From Spinellus fusiger (lineage: Eukaryota > Mucoromycota > Mucoromycetes > Mucorales > Phycomycetaceae): a stretch of DNA of 64,000 nt. The notes below the pieces were generated by a model. That model saw nothing but the letters and a program-made list of their open reading frames with translations. It searched no databases and had not been told where the DNA came from. Location of the stretch: the NCBI GenBank assembly GCA_025094145.1, contig JALLLS010000040.1, positions 124,001 to 188,000 of the forward strand. The letters are read 5' to 3'. This document shows, piece by piece, positions 20,822 through 30,779 of this stretch; the first letter of the stretch is position 1, and every line of letters begins with the position of its first letter. The position numbers were made by a program, and so were the translations under genes.

Positions 20822-22671
20822 ATGAAGTTCTCCTTGTTGACGGTTTGTACCCTTTCACTGCTTATGACTTGTTCTTCTGTAAAGGGAGATGCTCTTCAGG
20901 ATGAAATTGATCAGGCCCGTAACAAGTTCTGTGGTGGTAAAGTGTTGGCAGACGATAGCCTCCAGGCACAGGCTGTGTGCTTATTTCATTTTCTTACTGT
21001 GGATCACTAGGCATCCAGCTTACTGCACCAGAACAAGGACAAGTATTTACAGATCCAACCAAAGTCACTGTTACTGTCAGTACGTGCCCTTTTCTTTTCT
21101 CCCTCCTATGGATGCTCTGTAGACTGTGTAGGCGTGTGTTATTCACTGTTCTCTATAGCAAGAGTCCCCAATGCTGAGGCCAAGATCATTAATGGTGTCG
21201 ATGTCAGTCACCACATACCAATCCTCTCTAATATGTTTAGATCTATTCTATTGATGCTAGTGGCCAAGTTAAATACCTCGGCACACCTTGGAGGGGTTCT
21301 TATGCACTGAGTCAGAAAGCGACCTTAACGTAGGCAACCACCCACGAAGCAACTCACCTTATCCTTTGTTCTTATACAGTGTGGATATTACAAAGACATT
21401 GGGTGTTGTTCTTCCTTCACAGTTTGAGTTTCGGTAAATGTCTTTCTTCTCTTCTTCTTTGTTCCCCACCCAATCTCCCTCCCACCTGTCCCTGCTTCCT
21501 TCCACCTGTCCCTGCTTCCTCCTGCTTCCTCCTTGTCCCTTTTGTGGATGATAATTACATACTATACACTAATGACTCTTTACATGAATAGTGTCTGGGT
21601 CCACAACACTGCTGGTAAGGAAAGACACTTGATGGAACACCCTTGTTGCATAGACTGCTCTTGTATGTCCCATCACTCACTGTTTTCTTTGGTTAGGACC
21701 TGACTGTACACTCATGTCAAAGGTATTCAAGGCCACTGCCGCCACCCACAGCAATGAACAGACAAAAGCCCTCAACACATTGGATGAGAACATTGATCGT
21801 GGCTGTTTTGGTCTTGACATTTCCAAACCAGCCTTGGGAGACCATGTCAAGGCTGTGTCGGGTGCTGTGGTTCAGATAGGTCAGTTGTCTATTCCAACCA
21901 AACCTCCCTAAAGACAAGACCTGTCCTTTATTTTATATTTTATATATTTTATATTTTATATATTTTATATTTTATATTTTATATCTTATGTCTTATGTCT
22001 TATATCTTATATATTATATATTATATATTATATATTATATATTTTATATATTATATTTTATATATTATATATTATATATTATATATTATATTTTATATAT
22101 TATATATTTTATATTTTATATATTATATTTATATATTATATATTATATATTATATTTTATATTTTATATATTATATTTTATATATTATATATTATATATT
22201 ATATATATTATATCTTCTATATTCTATATTTTATATTTTATCAAGGCTGAGGATCTTTATGGATCCAGAGCTAATCCACAACCTCTTTTTCTTTTTCTTT
22301 CTTTCTCTTCTGTTTCTTTGCCCTTAGACCGTGATCCTGCTTCTCATGTCCAAAATTACAAAATATTGGAACTGCACAAGATCAACCTTACCACCCGCCA
22401 ATCTTCAAAGGTGGAAGATGTGTGGGTGGGCAATGAGGTGGTTCATCGCATGTTCAATATAAAGGCTGATCTTAGTAATGTCCCTGTGGAGGAAACAAAG
22501 AACACTGCTTATTTCTACAAGTAAGAGGAGTCCAACCCCTCCACCCTCCCCTTCTCCTGAAGAGGTTTCTTTATGCTAATCGTATGATTCTATAGGCTGA
22601 CGGCAGATACACAGCATGATGAGCAGTGTTTCTTCAATTCTCATCCATTCTACATTGATGGTGGTGCATAA
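20822..22671 (+). CDS. secreted protein of unknown function, two similar modules (281 aa)
   Basis: Nine exons (20822-20936, 21011-21079, 21159-21202, 21241-21329, 21380-21433, 21592-21614, 21697-21879, 22328-22520, 22596-22671) keep frame. The start has a clear signal peptide (MKFSLLTVCTLSLLMTCSSV, cleavage likely after VKG). After a short acidic segment, a beta-rich module begins GIQLTAPEQGQVFTDPTKVT and includes WVHNTAGPDC; a second begins near LDISKPALGDHVKAVSG. The openings (I-x-x-P-x-x-G, then KVT) resemble extracellular Ig-like or Kre9/Knh-like cell-wall modules, but I cannot name the family. Four Cys in the mature part could pair. No GPI-attachment tail is present. Extracellular or wall location is inferred. 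Exon 1 was ended at 20936 because the alternative donor at 20989 breaks frame. Confidence 0.8.
21930..22245. repeat. TATAT(TT/A) low-complexity tract inside intron 7
   Basis: About 310 bp of alternating TATATTTTATA and TATATTATA blocks inside the intron 21880-22327 of the secreted-protein gene. Open frames across it (Ile/Tyr/Leu repeats) are artefacts of the repeat. Confidence 0.95.
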
Positions 22672-23001
22672 GCCTTCCTTTTCTTTTTTTCTTTTTTTTC
22701 TCTTTCTTTTTCTCTTGTTATTGTTTGATTGATAAAGCATAGGAGTATTTTATGCTGGTCACTGTGTTCTATGATTGTTATGGTGATGATGATGATAATA
22801 GCAGCAATAATAACCCTCATCATAGCACTCATCATAAGCCCATGGAGGGTGCTTTATAGTATGGACAGTCAATATAGTCTTCCCTCCGTGCCATCCTTCT
22901 GCTGGTCAATTGCACCCCACTTTATAAAGGAGAAAGAGATTCTTTTGTAGAGTCTTGTAGAGTCTTCTATCCTTACTATCTTTCTTTCTTTCTGTTTGCT
23001 T
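22672..23001. other. convergent intergenic
   Basis: Lies between the stop codons of the secreted-protein gene (+) and the NMN adenylyltransferase gene (-). T-rich and TGATGA/TAATAA-rich; no gene. Confidence 0.55.
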
Positions 23002-24179
23002 TTATGAGTTGATTCCTGGTAAATACAGTTGGTGCTCATTGATGTAAGCAATGACTGGGTTAGGAAGCAGATACTTGATGGACATTCCACGCTTCACAAA
23101 TAACCTAATAGAATATCCAAAACACACCCACCCATACATACATATACATACCCATACATACACATACACATACATACATACACACATTAATATATGTATT
23201 CTTGTCCATGGCTCCATGTTTTGTCTTATTTACCCCACCCTCACTACAGACGGATCTTACCTTATCTTTGTAGAACTAATGTCATTATGGATCAATTGCT
23301 TAATGATAATCACATTCATTTGATGCTGGTAAAGAATGTCATTGGACAGGAGAAATCCGTACACATCTGTGCCTGTGCGTTCAATAATCACACATCCAAA
23401 ATGACCCACAATATGATGGAGCTTTATTTTCTTTATTATTATTCTTCCTTCTCTGATAGAAAAGAAAAAGAAAAGAAAAAAAAACCTCCCCTCCTCTCCT
23501 CTTTTTCTCTCTCTTTTTTCTCTTTTTTTCTTTTTTCTTTCTCTCCATTGTACCCACTCTCCACTTACATCAACAGGCGCCCATACGCTGGGATGACCAA
23601 ACGAAGCAATCAAATCACCTCCTGCCAATAGCATAATCTTAATAGGACGCTGTGTGCCATCTTTCATGCGTATGCCTTGTCCCTTGCCATTCAACTCTTG
23701 GTCAAAATGATCCAATACCACTGCTGTTCTTTGGTAGGTGGGTTGCTGTGACTCCCATGAATCCACCATAAGGTAGTCAGAAGTACTTTCTACTGCCAGT
23801 CGACACATGGCCACTCTGTGTTCTGCCTTGGCGAGTCCTTCTTTTCGATAGGCATCCGAGACAGGGGAATAGTACCCTGCCAACACTTCTACCTCGTTGC
23901 GCCCGTTGAAATGGTCGCGAGCCATTTCTGTGTGTTTCATGGATAAGCTTATCCCTTATTCACAAAAGCAGCAGACTTACCAAACATACGCAGGTGGAGG
24001 TAGGTGATGGGTGAGTATAACCCACAGGCAACTATCACAAGGGGTGTTTTGCTTTCGTCTTTCATAGTGAGTGGGAGTCGGTGTCTAGGAAACTCATAGT
24101 CACTGGCCAACAGGACGCTAGGACTGTCACCCAAGACATCCTCCTGAGGCGTTGTTGATATCACCAAGGGACTGGACAT
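23002..24179 (-). CDS. NMA1: nicotinamide/nicotinate mononucleotide adenylyltransferase (273 aa)
   Basis: Four exons read downward: 24179-23981, 23937-23579, 23421-23261, 23104-23002. It makes NAD+ or deamido-NAD from NMN/NaMN and ATP. Diagnostic parts: LVIVACGLYSPITYLHLRMF (nucleotidyltransferase T/HxGH-like site, LHLRMF), GYYSPVSDAYRKEGL, RVAMCRLAVE, WESQQPTYQRTAVVLDHF, KIMLLAGGDLIASFG, the VIIERTG strand and the ATP-binding ISSTKIRLFVKRGMS. Length is a little under yeast Nma1/2 and similar to animal NMNATs. The first ~45 residues are a variable leader. It is divergent from TEN1 across 621 bp. Confidence 0.95.
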
Positions 24180-24800
24180 GCCAAGCGCATGCAAAAGGAC
24201 AGGGCCGAAGAAAAAGAAAAAGAAAAAGAAAAGAGAGAAGAGAGAGACCACTCCACTACTAAAGAATAACAACGTGTGCTTCTTGTTGGTTTCTTACTGG
24301 CTTTCAATATGCCTGATGTCACTTGTTAAGTTCCCAATCCTGAGTGTGTGTCTCTTTTCTTGTAACCAAGAATACAAGAATACAAGAATACAAGAGTACA
24401 AAAAAGAATACAAAAAAGAATACAAAAAAGAATACAAAAAAGAATACAAAAAAGAATACAAAAAAGAATACAAAAAAGACACGTCATAGAACAGTAGACA
24501 CATCTCCTTGACTCCATTCATACAGGTGGAAATAGATCTTCTTGTCTGAATAGTCATCCTCCAATTGACTCAACTGGAGTCTATTTCCTATCACTACGCT
24601 TTTTTTCTTTTTTAGGCAGAGGCCAAAGCCTCACATTTTATTTGCTTGCACGTCACGGTTTTCTATCACTCCATCCTCTCTGTTGGCTCTATTAGTGTGA
24701 CACACTTTTCTAGTCCCCGCACATTGGACTGTGTCGGCCACACATACACGCACACAAGTGTTTGTTGTCTTGGAAACACTCCTATTATTGACACTGCCCA
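24180..24800. other. divergent intergenic between NMA1 and TEN1
   Basis: Carries A-rich and T-rich tracts and the 12-bp minisatellite annotated separately. The rest shows no gene; promoters for both flanking genes must lie here. Confidence 0.5.
24371..24478. repeat. 12-bp minisatellite (AATACAAAAAAG)n
   Basis: Three AATACAAG units grade into about seven copies of AATACAAAAAAG in direct tandem. Open in several frames because the unit length is a multiple of three; not coding. Confidence 0.95.
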
Positions 24801-25287
24801 ATGACAATACCAAGCGGACGTATTGTTTGGATTGAAGAAATCACTCAACAGCCCCGCCTCTACAAGGACACTTCAGTCAGAATCACTGGATTGTAAGTCA
24901 ATTCTTCTTTTTCTTCTTCTTCGTCACAAGCAGACAGACAGACAGACCTCTTCCTTTCCATCTTCAGTCTGACTACAGTGGACATTGCAAACAACACAGC
25001 TGAGTTGACCATGAATGACTGCTCCATCAAGATCCAAGTACACCAACTGTCTACTTTTCATTATCCTGTGGACTCACTCCTACAGTGCATAGGAGAAGTA
25101 GAGTATGATGAGGTATTCCACCCTAAACAGTAGTGTAGTTGTGTTAATGAGCCCAAAGACAACCCACAGTGCGTGTGTGCATGTGCGTGTGGTGCGTGAA
25201 TTTGATGCGATGGATTTAACACTATACCAACAAGCAGTCCAGCAACGCCGAGACTATGAACAGTGGATGAAGAGTTCTGTCGAGTAG
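24801..25287 (+). CDS. TEN1: CST complex subunit TEN1 (121 aa)
   Basis: Three exons: 24801-24892, 24968-25112, 25159-25287. The small OB-fold protein starts MTIPSGRIVWIEEITQQPRL, continues VRITGFLTTVD and NDCSIKIQVHQLSTF, has the family core LLQCIGEVEYDE and ends with VRVVREFDAMDLTLYQQAVQ. Size and motif order match TEN1 (human 123 aa), partner of Stn1 in the Cdc13/CTC1-Stn1-Ten1 complex that caps telomeres and assists lagging-strand fill-in. The third exon acceptor at 25159 (CCCAAAG) is chosen because the nearer CACAG acceptor breaks frame. TEN1 is easily missed by automatic annotation because of its size and divergence. Confidence 0.85.
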
Positions 25288-25596
25288 TAGTATAGTAGTA
25301 TAGTAGTGTAGTAGTGTAGTAGTGTAGTAGACCAAAAACAAATGGATCAAGTCTCCTCTTCTTTCTTTCTTTTATATATACATATTCATTCATTTATAGG
25401 CTTAATAAAAACATATACATAGAAGTATGAACCACTCCTACAGTCCACAGTCCACAGTCTACAGTCTACAGTCTACAGTCCACACTCTACAGTCTACAGT
25501 CTACAGTCCACACTCTACAGTCTACAGTCTACAGTCCACACTCTACAGTCTACAGTCTGCCCCTTTCTTTATATATTGCAATAGTAATCTCATGTT
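25288..25596. repeat. convergent intergenic with AGTCTACAGTC minisatellite
   Basis: From about 25436 to 25560 the sequence is a tandem array of CTACAGTCTACAGTCCACACT-like units (period roughly 7 and 30). (TAGTAG)-type repeats follow the TEN1 stop at 25286-25330. A polyadenylation-like AATAAAA is present at 25405. Confidence 0.8.
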
Positions 25597-26342
25597 TTAT
25601 CCAAAGAGTTTCTTCTTCAATCGTGACAATCCACCTTCCTGCTCATTTTCAGGCACCACGGGAGGTGTGACTGCTGCCTGTGGTGCCTGGGGAGGTGTAG
25701 ACACTGCCAACCCATCCTGAGGTGCTAAACTCGAACGCTGAATGGCTTCCTGCATAAAAGGATGGGCTCGTGTCGCCATCAATGCTTCCTCATAACTAAA
25801 CTATACTCTTGTTGAGTTCTTCTTCTGAAGTGTTTGAACATGACGTGCTTACCCAGCGTCTTTCTCTCTTCTTCTTTTCGGGAAACTTCTTGGCTACTTC
25901 CTGAATACTCATTTCATAGATCCAGTGGTGTGCCTTGACCTTCTTTTTTCCTGTTTCTGCAAATACACCAAGATGTGCTGTGATTGTTCCCTTGATGCCA
26001 GCCTCCTCCCATGTTTCACGGAGAGCAGCATGTTCCTGTGTTTCATCTTCTTCCCATCCACCTTTTGGCTATAAAATAATGAAATAGTATAGATAAAAGT
26101 GTATTTGATAGGTGGATAGAACAGATAGAGTGTGAGCTCAGGAGCATCTTTTCTTGCTTGTTTGCACTTACAATGACCCATGCGTCTTCTATCTTTCGTG
26201 ATGAAATTAACAGAAATCGCTTATTTGTGTGGTCTATAGGAAGACACCCTGCTACTTGTCGAATATCGTTGGCATCCACAACGTCCTTGCCATGACCATG
26301 ACGGGCTTTCTTTTTGTACTCAATAGAAGAAGTGTCTGCCAT
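25597..26342 (-). CDS. Nudix hydrolase, diphosphoinositol polyphosphate phosphohydrolase type (196 aa)
   Basis: Three exons read downward: 26342-26172, 26068-25853, 25800-25597. The Nudix box GX5EX7REUXEEXGU is intact: [20 protein letters not shown] followed by AGI. Upstream [20 protein letters not shown] and DAWVIPKGG match the DIPP/Aps1 subgroup, which hydrolyses diphosphoinositol polyphosphates and diadenosine polyphosphates. After the catalytic domain, the tail is Pro/Val-rich and ends in a basic stretch ([10 protein letters not shown]). A basic N-terminal segment could assist substrate binding. Same strand as UVRAG, whose stop lies 583 bp upstream. Confidence 0.93.
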
Positions 26343-26924
26343 GAAAAAAAAAAAAAAGAGAGAGAGAGAAAGAAGAAAAGAAGAAAAGAAGAAAAGAGAA
26401 AAAGAAAAAAAGAAAAGAGCTGTCATGATATGATATGAGAGAGTGAGTATATGTGTGTATGTGCGTATGTGTGTGCACTCTATCTGAAAATAGAATTGGG
26501 AAATTAAATAATAGATCAACTTATAAAAATCAACAGTAATTAAGCCATGACAGCCTACATAAGCCAGTTGAGTCAGCGTCTCCATGGTGCGTCGTGGCTT
26601 CAATTTACTATCTTTGGGTGGGTGTAACATTCTTAAAGATGAGTTTCACGTTTCCATAGCGACACGAGAAGATCGCCCAAGCCAGAGCAGTATCTATAAA
26701 TAAACTCTCTTTCTTTATGAATACAGATACAGATACAGATACAGATACAGATACAGATAAAAGTATAGATGTAGTAATAAACATATGTTTGTTTCCGTGG
26801 CAACAGAAAAAGAGTGAGGATCTATACTATTGACACACTCAAGATGTAGATGTAGATGTAGATGATGTAGATGTATAGGTATGTCTACAAAAGAAGAGCA
26901 CATGGCAAGGAAGAGGATGTCTTT
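26343..26924. other. intergenic between UVRAG and the Nudix gene
   Basis: Contains an AAAG/GAAAA-rich tract (26345-26420), an (AGATAC)n run at 26722-26758 and a (GATGTA)n run near 26843-26872. No gene could be built. Confidence 0.6.
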
Positions 26925-29900
26925 TTAGAGTAAAGGATTCTTTTGCTTTATATTCTTCTCAAATGTCTTTGGTAAGGATCCTACAAGACGTGGTTTACGA
27001 CTAGAGGTAGTAACAGTATCAAGAATAGGAGAAGAAGCCATGGCCTGAGGAGCATGGATAAATGCAACTGTAGAATGAACAGTGGGCGATCCCGATGTCC
27101 TTAGTGATTTTGTCACAGAGACAGTAGGAACAAGGGAACTCGTTGACTTTGAAGGTGAGGGAGGGTTTGGAATATGAATGGTGGGCTGGAGAGTAAGACG
27201 CCGGCTGTCGTCCTCTCCAGAGCGGGAAGATCGGAAGGAAGAGGAAGAGGAAGAAAAGGTAGGAGAAGATGTGGACTTTTCATAGTGGTGTGTGGAGGGT
27301 GATGCGTTTTCATAGAGAGGACGAGAGGATTCTTTGAAAGAACGAATGCTTGGAGGGTATCGGGAAGAAGTGTGATTGGCATAGGAAGAAATAGAAAGGA
27401 CAGAAATAGAAGTAGGTCCTGATGTCACAGAAGTAGTGAGAATGGCTTGAATAAAGTAGTGGATGTTGGGCAGAGTGTGTCGTAAATCAATGACAATTAG
27501 ACCATAGGCATTCATTAGCTGATACAATAACAATAGCAATGTCAGTGTTGGTGTCTGGTTCAAAGTTATTGTATGGATCTACACTATACACACTATGGAT
27601 TTACACCAGTAACATACCTGCTCAATGTTCTTATTCAGAAGAAACACTCCAAACTCAAACCTATACCGATCCACACCTTTGGCATAAAGTGGGAAACTAG
27701 TCTATTCATAAGCATCCTACATAACACAGACTTACTCTCGAGATCCTCCTATCAAAGACACCATATCACAAAGAGTGGCTCTTGATCCCATAGGCCGAAT
27801 AGGATACCGCAATGGAATGCCAAGATAAAAGGCCAACATGGCTACTAAGTGAGCTGTGAATCCCAAGGCAGTCGCAATCATCTCATCATCACAGCCAGTG
27901 TAGACAGAATTGGGAAGAGATACGCCTCGAATACAAAACTGTTGCAAATCATCGTAGGATTTCTTTTTTTACATCATCAACTAAAGACACACACACACTC
28001 TCGTGTAGTATTAAAGAGACCAACGTACCTGTTCAATAGGATAAATAGAAAAAAGATCAGCAATCAGCTCCTTCTTCTGGCTGTTCAATTGATGAAATGA
28101 CTGTTGGTGCATTTTGATGTTTTTCTCCAGTATCTTTTCATTGTCCTTTAAGCAATCCAGCCCACTCTCAAAACGAATATTACACTGCTCAAGTAGTTCT
28201 CTCCGTTGCTGGAGCATTCTTTGCATGTCTTGTAATCTCTTTTGCTCTACACGTAAGTTCTTCAGGTATAAAGAAAAGGAAGAAAAAAAATACATATCTC
28301 TCCCTCTAGTTACCTGTCTTGTTGGCTTGTATTTGTAGCTGAAGATGTGTTTTTGTTTCCTCTACCTTTTGCTGGCGTTGGTTGCATTCTCGCACCTAGA
28401 ATAAGCGACAGTCAATGGAGAGATAAAGAAAAGAAAGAAAAGAAAAGAAAAAAAGAGATGAGGGCAGGGTCTCTTTCTCATTGATTCACCTACCAAACGG
28501 AATCCATGTTGGTTTGTCTCGAGAAGTGTCTGGATATGCTGTCGAACCTCTTCTGTTGATTTCATAGTATCAAATATACAGTCCTTTACAGTGTTTAATC
28601 TATTTATTCGAATATTAGACATGTTCTCTTCTTCTTCTGTACCTGACAATGGCATTGTACGTATAAGACCGCTTTCCCTACTCAATATCCCGTGGTTAGT
28701 CCACAGTCTACACAGATCAATTTACTTTGTGTAATGATTCATTGTCTAGGCTACTACTGTCTGCTTCCACAATAGACTCTGCTGTGTTGGCACGCTGATG
28801 AAGTTTAGACTATCCCACATCCATTAGGCCTTGTAGAAAGTACAAACACAGAAACAACTTACTGCACTGTCAGTAGCTGTATAAAATCCATCGTCCAGTT
28901 CAAATAATAAAGTGTTCTCTGGATACACCCCTCCAATGCATTGCAACTATCCCACCACAGGATACTCATCAGTTTAATTTTCCATTGATGATGCATTCCT
29001 CCATGCACAATACCATCACAACGATCTTTATATATATATATATTTATAGGACATCCACTTACTGTTTTCCCTACAAAGACAAGAGCATCCAATTCTACCT
29101 CCCATTCTATCAACAGATGGAATCCTTGGGGAGAGGGGTGGGCCTGAGTAGCCAATGCTGCAGAATCCGGTACCGAGTGTCTGGCCCATACTCTTACAAC
29201 CACTGCTGTTTGGACTCCATCATACCAGTCCATCCACTGCGACACATCCAATGCACGAAAGGTAGGATTGATGGTGTTGGGAATCGTCTCGCTCTGATAG
29301 AAACTCGGGTCTTGGCGAGAGAGGTGGAGAGTGAGAAATGTATCAATAAGACTTCTTTCTTCTGGCACCCCCACAGTAACCAATGGATTGACAGTAGAGG
29401 ACGATGTGCTGGGAGTGAGTTCAGGACCCGTATTGATCTTCTCCTGCAACACCACGGACTGTGGCGGTAGCATGGAAGTATGTGTCTTTTTCAACTTGTA
29501 GGCACTCTTTGTCAAGGAGGAATCTTCCACTGTTGTATTAGTAGAGGAGCGTACAGAGGAAGTACTTTCTGATCTTTTTATCAGGTGTTGGTAGGGAGCA
29601 GTGGCTAGTACTGCTGCTGTGGTTAGAGTAGCAGAGGTAGAAGAGAGAAGAGGTGTGCTGAGAGAAGACGGGGGTGTAGCAGGTGTGGTGGGTGTGATGG
29701 GTGTGGTGGGCAGCGTGGATAATAGCGACTCTTCTGTCTTTTGCATACTCTCTTGTTGCATTTGATCACTCACTGGGGTATTTATGTCAATAACAGCAGC
29801 AACAGTAGAAGAGGCCTCACTCGCACTAGGACAGCTGTGCCTGTCTTGTGGAGTAGAAGGAGTAAAAGACCCATGCATATCAGGCTCTTTCTTGCCAAAT

Positions 29901-30091
29901 CTATTATGAGGTCGGCTCTCCTCGCACCATAATATATTCCTGCCTACTATTGACTTTATATGTCGTATTCTACGCTATGCAGTGGGAAGAAAGAAGAGAC
30001 TCGACATATAAACACTTGTCTGCTGTCCAGTAAAGAGGTCTGGTTTGCTACTTACTTGCCTTGGACCGTGCATAGTTCTGTTTTCAGACAT
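26925..30091 (-). CDS. UVRAG: UVRAG/Vps38 subunit of the Vps34 PI3-kinase complex II (about 815 aa)
   Basis: Ten exons read downward: 30091-30056, 29974-29063, 28946-28863, 28809-28726, ~28625-28494, 28395-28314, 28246-28029, 27962-27736, 27696-27618, 27518-26925. Order of parts: RRIRHIKSIVGRNIL basic start; a Ser/Thr-rich insert; a C2-like domain (VSQWMDWYDG, LIEWEVELDALVFVG, NTLLFELDDGFYTA); a coiled coil (RLNTVKDCIFDTMKSTEEV, then QDMQRMLQQRREL); SIYPIEQ; and the BARA-like C-terminal part (GVSLPNSVYTGCDDEMIATA, GIPLRYPIRPMGSR, FPLYAKG, GVFLLNKNIEQLMNAYG, DLRHTLPN). A long Ser/Pro-rich tail follows. The protein links Vps34 to endosome and vacuole sorting and late autophagy. The exon 4/5 junction is the least certain: an alternative donor at about 28758 and acceptor at about 28643 also keep frame. 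Confidence 0.92.
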
Positions 30092-30779
30092 GGTAGAATT
30101 CAAGGCTTGGTAAAGAGACATGAAGAGAAAAGAGGAAAGAGAAAGACTGTTCTGGCCATCCTCGCATAGTCAAGGGGTCACGTGTTTATTGCCCTGCCCT
30201 GTTCTTTTTCTACAAGACAGTGAGTGTGGTGTATTTCAAAGAGACCTGTGAGTGCTGTTTTAATATAGTCTCATCTCATTTATACCCATTTATACCCATT
30301 TATACTCATCTATACTCATCTATACTCATCTATACTCATCTATACTCATAGATTGGTAGGTTGGAGTATATCAAAGAGTCCTACACCTTTTGTTGGTGGG
30401 AGATATAGCAGGACAAGGTGTTCTAGTAATATATACTCACAGGAATATCCTCCAATGAATAATAAATATTCCAAGTGCCTATAGGAAATAACTTGTGCTT
30501 ATGTCTATGAAAAGGCACACTACTACTGCGAATGACATGGATTTCTTTTATTCACAAAGCATAGTAATAACAATCATAATAACAATAACAACAACAACAA
30601 CAATAATAATAACAATAATAATAATAATAAATAAAAAAAAAAGCCTCTGTTATTTTATTCTCCCTTTGCCTAAGAAATGCAAGCCTGGAAATATCTCCCA
30701 AAAACACCTCATTACAGCAGAGGTACTCCTTTTCTCATTCTGTTCCTTTGTTCCTATTCACCATAGGCATGCGGTTCTT
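30092..30779. other. divergent intergenic between UVRAG and HemW, with 10-bp repeats
   Basis: A TATACTCATC decamer is repeated about seven times at 30278-30349 (first copies read TATACCCATT). An (AAT/AAC)n tract lies at 30565-30632. Open frames over the latter give Ile/Thr runs only. No gene. Confidence 0.6.

Noticed and set aside
21988..22524. 178-aa Ile/Tyr/Leu-rich membrane-like frame
   Set aside because: The first two thirds are TATAT repeats inside an intron; only the end (22328-22520) is a real exon of the secreted-protein gene.
24371..24478. Regularly spaced repeats resembling a CRISPR array
   Set aside because: Units are contiguous 12-bp tandem repeats with no unique spacers; the genome is eukaryotic. 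The same holds for 30278-30349 and 25436-25560.
25172..25287. TEN1 exon 3 starting at the nearer CACAG acceptor
   Set aside because: Gives the wrong phase and immediate stops; the AAAG acceptor 13 nt upstream keeps VRVVREFDAMDLT in frame.
30495..30779. N-terminal extension of HemW
   Set aside because: Encodes Ile/Thr runs from an (AAT/AAC) microsatellite; HemW similarity starts just after the ATG at 30780.
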